Part shown: positions 26,233 to 33,997 of the stretch, one piece after another
Layout of the letters: the number at the start of each line of letters is the position of its first letter
Numbering within the stretch: position 1 is the first letter of the stretch
Origin: an uncultured Clostridia bacterium
Lineage (GTDB): Bacteria; Bacillota; Clostridia; Christensenellales; Borkfalkiaceae
Assembly (NCBI GenBank): GCA_944368925.1
Contig: CALVXG010000001.1
Span: forward strand, 248,001-312,000
Reading direction: 5' to 3'
DNA: 64,000 bases
Program-made: the position numbers and the translations under genes
Notes under the pieces: generated by a model
The model's input: only the letters and a program-made list of their open reading frames with translations
Told to the model about the DNA's origin: nothing
Database searches by the model: none

Positions 26233-26262
26233 AAGTATGAGGCAATTTTTTGTTTTTATTCC
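26233..26262 (-). promoter_or_regulatory. candidate forespore-type (sigma-G-like) promoter of spoVT
   Basis: On the minus strand GGAATA (26257-26262) and CATACTT (26233-26239) are 17 bp apart, close to the sigma-G pattern TGAATA / CATACTA. B. subtilis spoVT is sigma-G dependent. No good sigma-A promoter is seen in this gap. Confidence 0.35.
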
Positions 26263-26335
26263 GCTTCTTTCCTCTCTTTTTCCTTTTTTCCTGTCCCTTC
26301 CCTCTCTTTTTACCGCTTTTTTTCCATGCGCAAAT

Positions 26336-26463
26336 GAGGCCGCCCTCCGCAAAAATTTGCGGAGGGCGGCCTCTGCCGAAAAAATCCGCAGACGGCAAAT
26401 TTTGCCGTCTGCGGATTTTACTTAACTTACAAAACCGCGCGGGCGGCAAAGCCGTCCGCGCGG
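26336..26463. terminator. three consecutive terminator hairpins after the P2-type ATPase gene
   Basis: Perfect or near-perfect hairpins lie at 26336-26373 (core CCGCAAAAATTTGCGG), 26381-26419 (TCCGCAGACGGCAAA arms with T-runs) and 26435-26463 (CCGCGCGGGCGGC arms with one G-T pair). They separate the ATPase gene ending at 26495 from spoVT. Confidence 0.75.
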
Positions 26464-26494
26464 ACTATCTTTTCAGATCAAATCGGTCTCCCGA

Positions 26495-29227
26495 TCATTT
26501 TGCTTCTTCCGTACGATGTCTTTTCGCATACACGCGGGTAAAGATCTTGGAAATCTCCACCGCGACCAGCGGGAACAAAGAAAGCGCGATGCAGATCAGC
26601 CATTCCGCCCAGCCGATATAGACGAGGTCGAACAAGCTCATAAAAGGGGGCACGAACACGACCAGCGCAATGATCGCCGCCGATATGACGATCGCCCCGA
26701 ACAAATAAGGGTTATGCCCCTGCCCGTGTTTGAAGACGCTGTCCGTATTGGAACGCTGGTTCAGCGCGTGCGACAGCTGCGAAGCAGACAGGACAAGGAA
26801 CGTCATGGTCATCGCGACCGAATGCTGCCCTTCCGCCGTCATGCCGTCACCGTGCGTCATCAGCATGCCCGTCGCGTACGCCGCCAGGGCCGCCGCCGAT
26901 ATGAACAAGCCGTGCAGTATGATCCGATAAATCATTCCCTTTTCAAACAGCGTTCCGCTTCGCACGGGCTTTTGTTTCATGACGTTCGAGTCGGCGGGAT
27001 CGATCCCCAAAGCCACCGCGGGAAGCGTATCCGTCGCCAGATTGATCAAAAGAATATGCACCGCCAATATGGGCATCGGCCAGCCGAAACAGACCGCCAA
27101 AAACAAAATCAGTATCTCCGAAATGTTGCCCGCCACGAGAAACTGGATCACTTTCTGAATATTTCGGTAGACCCTGCGCCCTTCCCGTATCGCGTATTCG
27201 ATGGTCGTAAAATTGTCGTCCAAAAGAATCATGTCCGCCGCGTCTTTCGCAACGTCCGTGCCCGTGATCCCCATCGCCACGCCGATGTCCGCTTCTTTGA
27301 GCGCGGGCGAATCGTTCACGCCGTCGCCCGTCATCGCCGCCACTTCGCCCGTGCGCCGCAGCGACTGTATGATGCGCAGTTTATCCGACGGCGACACCCG
27401 AGCAAACACCACGCAGTCTTTCACCGCTTTGTCCAGCTGTTCGTCCGTCATCGCGGCGAGCTCCTGCCCCGAGATCACCGTGTTCCCTTCGCGGAATATA
27501 TGCAGCTGCTTTGCGATCGCCAGCGCCGTCACTTTGTGATCGCCCGTGATCATGACCACGCGGATCCCCGCTTCGTGACACGTTTCCACCGCCTTGATCA
27601 CTTCCTTTCTCGGCGGGTCGATCATCCCGACCACGCCCACAAACGTCATATCCTTTTCAAGATCCGCCGTTTCTTCTTCCGGGACGCTGTCCCACTCACG
27701 CACCGCAAAGCCGAGCACGCGCAGCGCGTCGGAACTCATCTTGTTGCAAAGCTCCAAAATCCGCGCGCGGTCGGAATCCGTCATCTCCCGTACACCGTCC
27801 GCCGTCCTGTACTTCGTGCACAACGGCAGCAATTCGTCCGCCGCACCCTTCGTGTACGCCATGTTCTTTTCACCCATGCGGTTCATCACCGTCATGCGCT
27901 TTCTGTCCGAATCGAACGGCTGCTCAAACAGGCGCGGATTCTCTTCTTCATACTCTTCCGTGTCCAGCCCGTTCTTCTCCGCAAAAATGACGAGCGCCCC
28001 TTCCGTAGGATCCCCCAAAATGTTCTCGGGATTGTCGGGATCTTTCTTTGCATTCCCGCACAAAGCGCAGCCGTCCAACAGATCCTGCCATACGCTTCGT
28101 TCATATTTTGATGCTACGTCCTCCGCTTTTGTGGGCGATCCGTCGATAAAATCATTCCCGACGGCCACATACGTCACCGTCATCTTGTTCAGTGTGAGCG
28201 TTCCCGTCTTGTCACAGCACACCACCGACGCGCTCCCCAGCGTTTCCACCGCGGGCAGACTCTTTACCAGCGCGTTCTTCTGCGCCATTCGCTGTACGCC
28301 CAGCGCCATGATGATCGTGCTCGTCGCGGGCAAGCCCTCGGGTATCACGGAAATCGCCAGGGAAATCGCTATGAATATATAATTCACCCACGCTTCCCAG
28401 CCGTCGCGCACCAGCCCGATCGCGAAAATCGTCACGCAGACGATCAGCCCGACAAGGCTCAAAATCTTCCCCACCGAGTTCAGCTTCCGCTTCATCGGCG
28501 TATCGAAATCGTCCTGTTCGTCCAGAAGCCGCGCTATCTTCCCGACTTCCGTCTTCATGCCCGTCTCCACGACGATCCCCGTCGCGTTGCCGTACATCAC
28601 TACCGACGAACTGTACGCCATGTTCACCCGATCGCCGAGCGGCGCATCTTCCGCCAAAACCACCGCACCGTCTTTCTCCGACGGCACGCTCTCCCCCGTC
28701 AGCGCCGCTTCCTGCACTTTCATGTTGGAATCTTGTATGATCCTGACGTCCGCAGGCACGATCGATCCGTCTTCCAGATAAATGATATCCCCCGGCACGA
28801 TCTCGCTCGCGGGGACGACCGATTCCTCCCCTTCCCGCAATACCCGTGCCGTCGGCGCCGTCATGTTCTTCAGCGCTTCCAATGCGTTCGCTGCTTTCTT
28901 CTCCTGCACGACCCCGATCGTCGTGTTCAGCGCGATCACGACCAGAATCACGATACATTCCGCCAGACCTTCGCCTTCGATAAAATACATCACCAGCGAA
29001 AACGCCGCCGCCAACAGCAGAATCAGCACCATCACCTCGGTCAGCTGTTCCCAGATCATCTTCCCGATGCTCTTCGCCTTCTTCTGCCGCAATATGTTCT
29101 TCCCGTATGTCTCCAGCCGCTTCGCCGCTTCCGCGTCCGAAAGCCCCTCCTCACTCGTGTTCAGAATCCCTGCCGCCTCTTCACTCGTCATGGCGTACCA
29201 GGGCTTGTGCCGTGGGGTTTCTTCCAT
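26495..29227 (-). CDS. P2-type cation ATPase (Ca2+ or Mn2+ exporter, SERCA/PacL-like)
   Basis: This 910-residue P-type ATPase begins with a cation-ATPase N-domain. It has the TGES loop (177-180), PEGLP in M4 (296-300, ion site), the phosphorylated Asp339 in DKTGTLT, TGDGVNDSPALK, and NLATDTLPAVALG in M6. The C-terminal cation-ATPase domain is complete. The M4 and M6 motifs indicate Ca2+ or Mn2+ transport out of the cytosol. Of possible starts, ATG 29227 has GTAGGA and AGGAGG upstream. A leader with its own terminator precedes it. Confidence 0.93.
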   Translation of the reverse strand: MEETPRHKPWYAMTSEEAAGILNTSEEGLSDAEAAKRLETYGKNILRQKKAKSIGKMIWEQLTEVMVLILLLAAAFSLVMYFIEGEGLAECIVILVVIALNTTIGVVQEKKAANALEALKNMTAPTARVLREGEESVVPASEIVPGDIIYLEDGSIVPADVRIIQDSNMKVQEAALTGESVPSEKDGAVVLAEDAPLGDRVNMAYSSSVVMYGNATGIVVETGMKTEVGKIARLLDEQDDFDTPMKRKLNSVGKILSLVGLIVCVTIFAIGLVRDGWEAWVNYIFIAISLAISVIPEGLPATSTIIMALGVQRMAQKNALVKSLPAVETLGSASVVCCDKTGTLTLNKMTVTYVAVGNDFIDGSPTKAEDVASKYERSVWQDLLDGCALCGNAKKDPDNPENILGDPTEGALVIFAEKNGLDTEEYEEENPRLFEQPFDSDRKRMTVMNRMGEKNMAYTKGAADELLPLCTKYRTADGVREMTDSDRARILELCNKMSSDALRVLGFAVREWDSVPEEETADLEKDMTFVGVVGMIDPPRKEVIKAVETCHEAGIRVVMITGDHKVTALAIAKQLHIFREGNTVISGQELAAMTDEQLDKAVKDCVVFARVSPSDKLRIIQSLRRTGEVAAMTGDGVNDSPALKEADIGVAMGITGTDVAKDAADMILLDDNFTTIEYAIREGRRVYRNIQKVIQFLVAGNISEILILFLAVCFGWPMPILAVHILLINLATDTLPAVALGIDPADSNVMKQKPVRSGTLFEKGMIYRIILHGLFISAAALAAYATGMLMTHGDGMTAEGQHSVAMTMTFLVLSASQLSHALNQRSNTDSVFKHGQGHNPYLFGAIVISAAIIALVVFVPPFMSLFDLVYIGWAEWLICIALSLFPLVAVEISKIFTRVYAKRHRTEEAK

Positions 29228-29239
29228 AATCCTACGTTC

Positions 29240-29380
29240 TCTCCTCCTGTTTTTAATTATAACGCAAAAAGACATAGCCTATACGGTTATGCCTTCAAAG
29301 TTATCCTTCTTCCGTTGTCTGGTCGGGCGGTACTGCTGCCGTCGTCGCTTTTCATCGCTATTCCCCTGCCATTTGTTCTT
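29240..29380 (-). promoter_or_regulatory. 5' leader with internal terminator, candidate metal-sensing riboswitch
   Basis: From the predicted transcription start near 29379 the minus-strand leader begins with GGCAGGGGAATAGCG, which resembles the GGGGAGUAGCG box of yybP-ykoY (Mn2+) riboswitches. A hairpin GGCATAACC / GGCTATGTC (one mismatch, one G-T pair) at 29269-29291, followed by TTTTT, forms an intrinsic terminator about 40 bp before the start codon. P2 ATPases are known partners of Mn2+ riboswitches. The closing P1 helix is poor, so the class is unproven. Confidence 0.45.
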
Positions 29381-29385
29381 CTTTT

Positions 29386-29414
29386 ATTATACACGTTTTT
29401 TGATCGCTTGTCAA
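29386..29414 (-). promoter_or_regulatory. consensus promoter of the P2-type ATPase
   Basis: TTGACA (29409-29414) and TATAAT (29386-29391) match the consensus perfectly with 17-bp spacing. Confidence 0.85.
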
Positions 29415-29506
29415 GCAATTCATCCGATTCTCTCTTTTTGCGATCGTCTTGACTTCTTAGTCAAAACTACGTCCTCTTCATCGTCAGGCCGCTTTCCCGC
29501 AAATGC

Positions 29507-29546
29507 AAACATACCGCGGCGATTTCGCTGCGGTATGTTTCTTTTT
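29507..29546. terminator. hairpin after the hydrogenase gene
   Basis: AAACATACCGC (29507-29517) pairs with GCGGTATGTTT (29530-29540). The plus side continues CTTTTTC and the minus side has only a short T-run. It lies just after the hydrogenase stop at 29551. Confidence 0.6.
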
Positions 29547-29550
29547 CCGA

Positions 29551-31062
29551 TCAATCCAGACGGATCTCCGCCAGTTCCTTGGGCGGTACCTGCTGTGCCG
29601 AAGTTTCCACCGTCTTTTTCACGAGCGCCGCCGCCTTGTTGATGGGGATATTCGTGCCCGCGCCTGCCACACAGCCGCCGGGACAGCCCATTCCCTCGAT
29701 CAGCGCGCCGTTCAGCTTGCCCATCTTCGCAAGCAACAGGATCTTGCGGCAATCTTCCAGTCCTTCCACGTGCTGGATATCCAGCTTCGTATCCGGATAG
29801 TACGCCTTGATGCACTTCTCGATCGCGCCCGCAACGCCGCCCGCTACCGCGTAGCCGCGCCCCGCACCCGTCGCGTCGTTCAGCGCCGCGCTCTCTTCCA
29901 TCGTCGCAAAATCAATGCCCTTTGCTTCAAACATTGCCGAAAGCTCTTCAAACGTGATCACAAAATCTACGTCGCTGCGGATCGTCCGCCTGCTCGCTTC
30001 CAACTTTTTCGCCGCACACGGCCCGATAAATACCACGCGCGAATCGGGATACTTCTTCTTGATGGTGCGCGACGTCGCAACCATCGGCGTGAGCGTGTTG
30101 GATATCTTGTCCGCCGATTCGGGGAAATACCGCTTGACCAGCATCGCCCACGCAGGACAACAGGACGTCAGCATGAACGGCTGCTCTCCCGTCGCAACGC
30201 GCTGCGCATAATGCTCCGCCTCCGTCGCGGCGCCCATGTCCGCCCCGAGCGCTACCTCGAACACTTCCTGGAATCCCATCTTCAGAAGCGCCGCTTTGAT
30301 CTTGCCCGGCGTCGCATTGTCGCCGAACTGCCCCAGATACGAGGGCGCAACTTCCGCAATGATCTTATCCCCGCGCCGCAATGCACGGATCAGCTGGAAA
30401 AATTGCGATTTGTCCGCAATCGCTCCGAACGGACAGCTCACCATGCACATCCCGCACGACACGCATTTGTCGCTGTTGATCTTCGCCCTGCCTAAATCGT
30501 CCGACTCGATCGCCTTCACGCCGCACGCTTCCGCACACGGACGCGTATGATGCGCAATCGCATCGTACGGGCACACGTTCTTGCAGCGGCCGCACTTGAT
30601 ACACTTGCTCTGATCAATAAACGATTTCCCGTTCACGATCGATACCGCCCCTTTCGGGCATACCGCCGTACAAGGATGTGCCACACACCCGCGGCAATTG
30701 TCCGTCACTTTGTACATGTTCGGCGCACACGCCGCACACGCCGACGGTATCACCTGCATCAGCGGCGGTTCATAATATTTGTCCGCAATGTCACTCTCAC
30801 GCAACCCGCTCGTAAGATGCACAGGCTTGTCTTCAGGCCTGAGCGATAACCCCATCGCCAGCCGCAGCCGCTCCGAACAGATCGCTCGCTCCCGCCAGAT
30901 ACTCTCCCTGTACAAAGGCCTGTCACCCGGCGTGATCTTAAAAGGAATTGCTTCGATCGCGTCCTTTAATTCCTCTTTGTCCGTCTCAAACGCAACCCGC
31001 GCCATCTCCACAAATACCTGACGGCGCAATTTCTTTAACGGTGTAAGAAGTCCTCTTTCCAT
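29551..31062 (-). CDS. [FeFe]-hydrogenase-family iron-sulfur protein (group B-like)
   Basis: This is a 503-residue soluble protein. An N-terminal region carries many cysteines, including CRGCVAHPCTAVC and the ferredoxin motifs CIKCGRCKNVC and CVSCGMCMVSC, with an additional CAEAC. The H-cluster domain has TSCCPAW (L1), GPCAAKK (L2) and EGMGCPGGCVAGAG (L3). TSCCPAW rather than TSCMPGW and GPC rather than MPC mark the less-studied group B. It probably evolves or oxidises H2 with ferredoxin, but biochemical activity of this group is uncertain. The maturases HydEFG are not in the window. Confidence 0.9.
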   Translation of the reverse strand: MERGLLTPLKKLRRQVFVEMARVAFETDKEELKDAIEAIPFKITPGDRPLYRESIWRERAICSERLRLAMGLSLRPEDKPVHLTSGLRESDIADKYYEPPLMQVIPSACAACAPNMYKVTDNCRGCVAHPCTAVCPKGAVSIVNGKSFIDQSKCIKCGRCKNVCPYDAIAHHTRPCAEACGVKAIESDDLGRAKINSDKCVSCGMCMVSCPFGAIADKSQFFQLIRALRRGDKIIAEVAPSYLGQFGDNATPGKIKAALLKMGFQEVFEVALGADMGAATEAEHYAQRVATGEQPFMLTSCCPAWAMLVKRYFPESADKISNTLTPMVATSRTIKKKYPDSRVVFIGPCAAKKLEASRRTIRSDVDFVITFEELSAMFEAKGIDFATMEESAALNDATGAGRGYAVAGGVAGAIEKCIKAYYPDTKLDIQHVEGLEDCRKILLLAKMGKLNGALIEGMGCPGGCVAGAGTNIPINKAAALVKKTVETSAQQVPPKELAEIRLD

Positions 31063-31102
31063 CTTCTTTTTCTGTCTTCTCCTGTCTTGTTTACCACATA
31101 AT

Positions 31103-31131
31103 ACTATAGCTTTTTACGCGGCATTTGTCAA
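31103..31131 (-). promoter_or_regulatory. promoter of the hydrogenase-like gene
   Basis: TTGACA (31126-31131) and TATAGT (31103-31108) are 17 bp apart on the minus strand. Confidence 0.75.
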
Positions 31132-31148
31132 CTGCAAATGCCGCGTAA
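31114..31148. repeat. perfect inverted repeat overlapping the hydrogenase promoter
   Basis: TTACGCGGCATTTG (31114-31127) and CAAATGCCGCGTAA (31135-31148) are exact complements separated by 7 nt, and they cover the -35 box. No T-run follows on the minus strand, so it fits an operator at least as well as a malQ terminator. Confidence 0.7.
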
Positions 31149-31170
31149 TACCGATCCAAATTATTTCCTT

Positions 31171-32697
31171 TTAAACCCTTTTATATACTTTCAGCTTTTC
31201 TCTTATCTTTACCGCAAGTGCGGACGGCATCTCTTCCTTCAATCGGAACCGCCAGTTTCCCGCCGCTACCGACGGTACATTCATCCGCGCGTCGCTGCCC
31301 AGCTTCAGCAAATCTTGCACGGGCAATACGCACAGCCCCGCTCTGCACGAAAGCGCAAGCTCTGCCATTCCCTCCGCTATGTGTTCCGACGTATCCGTCT
31401 CCGCTTCGATCCCCGCTTCTTTCAATAATGGCTTCAGGATGCGAAGCAAATTCGAATGCTCCGCTTCTCCCATTCCTTCAATAAATCCAACCAGAGTGTC
31501 GTTGTCGTGCGTCCCCGTATAACATACCGAATTTTCCGCAATGTTGGCAGGTAAATAAGGATTTCCCGGATTCCCGTCAAACGCAAATTGCAATACCTTC
31601 ATGCCCGGATACCCCGTCTTCCGCATGAGCCTGTATACGCCTTCGTCCAGCGTCCCTAAATCTTCCGCTATGAACGCCAGCTCTCCCAGCTTCTCTTTCA
31701 CCGCCGCAAACAACGCCGCACCCGGGCCCTTTCTCCATCGCCCGCCGATCGCCGTTTCTGCCCCCGCATCGATCTCATAATATCGGTCAAAACCTCGGAA
31801 ATGATCGATCCGCACTACGTCATAAATCGCAAACGCCTGCCGTATCCGCTCCGTCCACCAGGCATACCCGTCCGCCGCATGCACCTTCCAATCATAAACA
31901 GGGTTCCCCCATAATTGCCCCGTCGAGGAAAAATAATCGGGCGGCACTCCCGCTACCTTCTTACAGCTTAAATTCTTGTTCAGCTTGAATAACTGCGGAT
32001 TCTTCCATACGTCCACAGAATCGTACGCCACATACAACGGTATGTCCCCGATGATCTTTATCCCCAATCCGTTGGCGTACGCCTTTATCTCCTTCCACTC
32101 ACGGAAAAATTCATATTGCACAAAAAGCCAGAAATTTACTTCGTCTGCATTCTTCGCATAAAATTCTTTCAGAGTCTCCGCATCGTGCCGCTTATACCGG
32201 CGCTCCCATTCCCAAAACGGCTTCCCGCCGCTCTTTTCCCGCAATGCCATAAAATACGCATAGTCCAAAAAATCCCCCGACGAAAATTCTTTGAACGACG
32301 CCTGCTCGGTATCAAATCTGACAAACGCCTTGCGCAATAACTCCGTCTTGCGCGCTTCCAGTTCGTCAAAATGCACGCTCCCGTCCTGCGGCATCTTATA
32401 CGCCGCCAGCTCCTCTTCCCTTAAAAGTCCCTGCGCAACAAGCTTCTCGGGATCGATCATCATGGGATTACCCGACGCCGTGTACACCGACTGGTACGGC
32501 GAATTCCCAAGCCCCGTCTGCACCAACGGCAGGATCTGCCAATACGAAAATCCCGCTTCCTTGGCAAAATCCGCAAATTTCTCCGCTTCTTTCCCAAGCG
32601 TGCCGATCCCGTATTCCCCAGGTAATGAGGTGATATGCATCAGCACCCCCGCCGTACGCTTCCCCGTGATCAGATTTTTATTCTTCTTCCTTGCCAT
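31171..32697 (-). CDS. malQ: 4-alpha-glucanotransferase (amylomaltase)
   Basis: This 508-residue GH77 enzyme transfers alpha-1,4-glucan segments during maltodextrin or glycogen metabolism. Seen: TAGVLMHITSLPGEYGIGTLG and YWQILPLVQTGLGNSPYQS at the N terminus, the nucleophile Asp region VRIDHFRGFDRYYEI, the acid/base region FIAEDLG, and TGTHDNDT. GGGGAG lies before ATG 32697. It appears monocistronic with its own promoter. Confidence 0.96.
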   Translation of the reverse strand: MARKKNKNLITGKRTAGVLMHITSLPGEYGIGTLGKEAEKFADFAKEAGFSYWQILPLVQTGLGNSPYQSVYTASGNPMMIDPEKLVAQGLLREEELAAYKMPQDGSVHFDELEARKTELLRKAFVRFDTEQASFKEFSSGDFLDYAYFMALREKSGGKPFWEWERRYKRHDAETLKEFYAKNADEVNFWLFVQYEFFREWKEIKAYANGLGIKIIGDIPLYVAYDSVDVWKNPQLFKLNKNLSCKKVAGVPPDYFSSTGQLWGNPVYDWKVHAADGYAWWTERIRQAFAIYDVVRIDHFRGFDRYYEIDAGAETAIGGRWRKGPGAALFAAVKEKLGELAFIAEDLGTLDEGVYRLMRKTGYPGMKVLQFAFDGNPGNPYLPANIAENSVCYTGTHDNDTLVGFIEGMGEAEHSNLLRILKPLLKEAGIEAETDTSEHIAEGMAELALSCRAGLCVLPVQDLLKLGSDARMNVPSVAAGNWRFRLKEEMPSALAVKIREKLKVYKRV

Positions 32698-32733
32698 GTC
32701 AGTCTCCCCGTCCTCTCGCTTTTCTTCCCTCTT

Positions 32734-32761
32734 ATTTTATCACAAATTTGCCCCGATTCAA
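32734..32761 (-). promoter_or_regulatory. promoter of malQ
   Basis: TTGAAT (32756-32761) and TAAAAT (32734-32739) have a 16-bp spacer on the minus strand. Confidence 0.6.
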
Positions 32762-32850
32762 TACATTTTCCAATAATTTGCCCCAAAAAGCCTAAAATTA
32801 TCTTTTGTTTCGCTTTTTTAAAATTTTTTTATTTATACCCCCGAAATCAT

Positions 32851-32878
32851 TTGATTTTTCCGCGAAATATGGTATAAT
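32851..32878 (+). promoter_or_regulatory. promoter reading toward tRNA-Thr
   Basis: TTGATT (32851-32856) and TATAAT (32873-32878) are 16 bp apart and lie about 150 bp upstream of the intact tRNA, before the duplicated fragment. Confidence 0.65.
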
Positions 32879-32905
32879 AATAAAGCTGAATTCGTGAGCA
32901 GACTT

Positions 32906-32936
32906 AACTCACTCGCTTCGTTGCGAGAATTGAGTT
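32906..32936. repeat. imperfect hairpin in the tRNA leader
   Basis: AACTCACTCGC pairs with GCGAG-AAT-TGAGTT, with a 3-nt bulge, around the loop TTCGTT. The right arm belongs to the duplicated 70-bp segment. Confidence 0.55.
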
Positions 32937-33060
32937 CGTCGGTTGAAAAATTTCATATGCTACTGTGGCTCAGTTGCTCCAGCTGATTCGTTGCGAGAAT
33001 TGAGTTCGCCAAAAAGTTAATTTCATATGCTACTGTGGCTCAGTTGGTAGAGCAGCTGAT
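32919..33060. repeat. 70-bp imperfect tandem duplication including the 5' part of tRNA-Thr
   Basis: TTGCGAGAATTGAGTTCG, TTTCATATGC and TACTGTGGCTCAGTTG each occur twice, exactly 70 bp apart (for example 32921/32991 and 32951/33021). The first copy holds a truncated tRNA 5' part at 32959-32990, where GTAGAGC of the D-arm is replaced by CTCC and the anticodon onward is lost. Confidence 0.85.
32959..32990 (+). pseudogene. truncated tRNA-Thr 5' fragment
   Basis: The 32 bases starting GCTACTGTGGCTCAGTTG copy the acceptor strand, D-arm and anticodon 5' strand of the intact tRNA-Thr 70 bp downstream. Three D-arm bases are missing and it ends at the anticodon loop (ATTCG). It cannot fold as a tRNA. 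Confidence 0.8.
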
Positions 33061-33104
33061 TCGTAATCAGCAGGTCGCCGGTTCAAGTCCGGCCAGTAGC
33101 TCCA
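33029..33104 (+). tRNA. tRNA-Thr(CGT)
   Basis: This is a complete 76-base cloverleaf. The acceptor stem is GCTACTG/CAGTAGC, the D-stem GCTC/GAGC, the anticodon stem GCTGA/TCAGC with loop TTCGTAA giving anticodon CGT, the T-arm GCCGG-TTCAAGT-CCGGC, the discriminator U and an encoded CCA. It reads ACG threonine codons. Confidence 0.97.
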
Positions 33105-33142
33105 CGCAAAAAGGCATCCCTTGCGGATGCCTTTTTGCGTGG
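33102..33142 (+). terminator. terminator of the tRNA-Thr transcript
   Basis: An 18-bp perfect stem, CCACGCAAAAAGGCATCC and its complement, surrounds the 5-nt loop CTTGC. It overlaps the encoded CCA, so its 5' arm starts within the tRNA tail. Confidence 0.7.
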
Positions 33143-33206
33143 GTCTAAGAATTATTTTAAAACCTTCTGCTTTATTTGTAAAAAAACGAAAAAGATTAGC
33201 TCGTTG

Positions 33207-33779
33207 CTAATTTTTTATCACTATAAAAGGAATTCTCAACATTTCACTTATTTTTTTGGCTTGCTTATAAGTTACACTTTCCGCAAATTCTTGCAATGCT
33301 TTATCGTCCTCCTCTGAAAAAGAATGTTGTTCTATTACCCCACAAAACTTCCGCACCTCGAAGACTTCCGCATGATAAAAACGAAAAAAGATCAAATCTG
33401 TACATATATCCCCGATAAATCCGCTGATTACTACAAGCAATTTTAAGAAGGGATTTACCTTTCGCACACATATAGATACAATATTTTCTCTTTTTATCTT
33501 AAACTGTACCTTCTCCCCGTGCGTTTTAATAACTTCATCTGCCGTGACGATTAGTTTCCCTTTATAACATATTCTCGCTATTCCTGCAATCGTAAAAATA
33601 ATTAGTGTATACAAAATAAAAGCGAGGCCATACCATTTCCAACCAACATTAATATCACTAAAAATGTCTATAAATACGTCCACCACAACCGGAATAATAA
33701 ATAGCACATATAAATCTAAAATCCAAGCAATATAATTATCTTTGTATGGTTTTATAATTAATTGTGTGGGTTGCTTCAA
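33207..33779 (-). CDS. AT-rich membrane protein of unknown function
   Basis: This is a 190-residue protein with two N-terminal transmembrane helices (about 15-38 and 48-70). The soluble beta-rich segment KGKLIVTADEVIKTHGEKVQFKIKRENI resembles bacterial PH-like domains. A charged helical C terminus follows. The TTG start at 33779 is supported by AAGGAGG at normal distance. Codon use is strongly A/T-biased, unlike all neighbours, and the gene adjoins a tRNA with a duplication scar, so it was probably acquired by transfer. No function is recognised. Confidence 0.7.
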   Translation of the reverse strand: MKQPTQLIIKPYKDNYIAWILDLYVLFIIPVVVDVFIDIFSDINVGWKWYGLAFILYTLIIFTIAGIARICYKGKLIVTADEVIKTHGEKVQFKIKRENIVSICVRKVNPFLKLLVVISGFIGDICTDLIFFRFYHAEVFEVRKFCGVIEQHSFSEEDDKALQEFAESVTYKQAKKISEMLRIPFIVIKN

Positions 33780-33841
33780 GATGCTCCCTCCTTATGCTCC
33801 GTGCGGCTCAAATCAATACTGTCCCCGCGCATTGCAATTTT

Positions 33842-33871
33842 ATTTTATCACGCTGCCCGCGGTATTGTCAA
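33842..33871 (-). promoter_or_regulatory. promoter of the AT-rich membrane-protein gene
   Basis: TTGACA (33866-33871) and TAAAAT (33842-33847) have an 18-bp spacer on the minus strand. Confidence 0.65.
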
Positions 33872-33956
33872 TATGTGTCCGAATAGTCCGACGGCTTTTT
33901 TTATATGCCTTTGTACCTTTCGAAAGGCTGCCGTTTTTGCACGATGTCTCCGACAA

Positions 33957-33996
33957 AGCAAAGGGAGAAGCCGTTCTTTCGGCTTCTCCCTTTGCT
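33957..33996 (-). terminator. terminator of the glycoside operon
   Basis: A 17-bp stem AGCAAAGGGAGAAGCCG with its complement lies directly after the stop of the beta-phosphoglucomutase gene. Confidence 0.75.
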
Positions 33997-33997
33997 T

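Noticed and set aside
31114..31148. Rex-type redox operator
   Set aside because: The inverted repeat does not match the known Rex consensus TTGTGAA-N4-TTCACAA; it is kept only as an unspecified inverted repeat.
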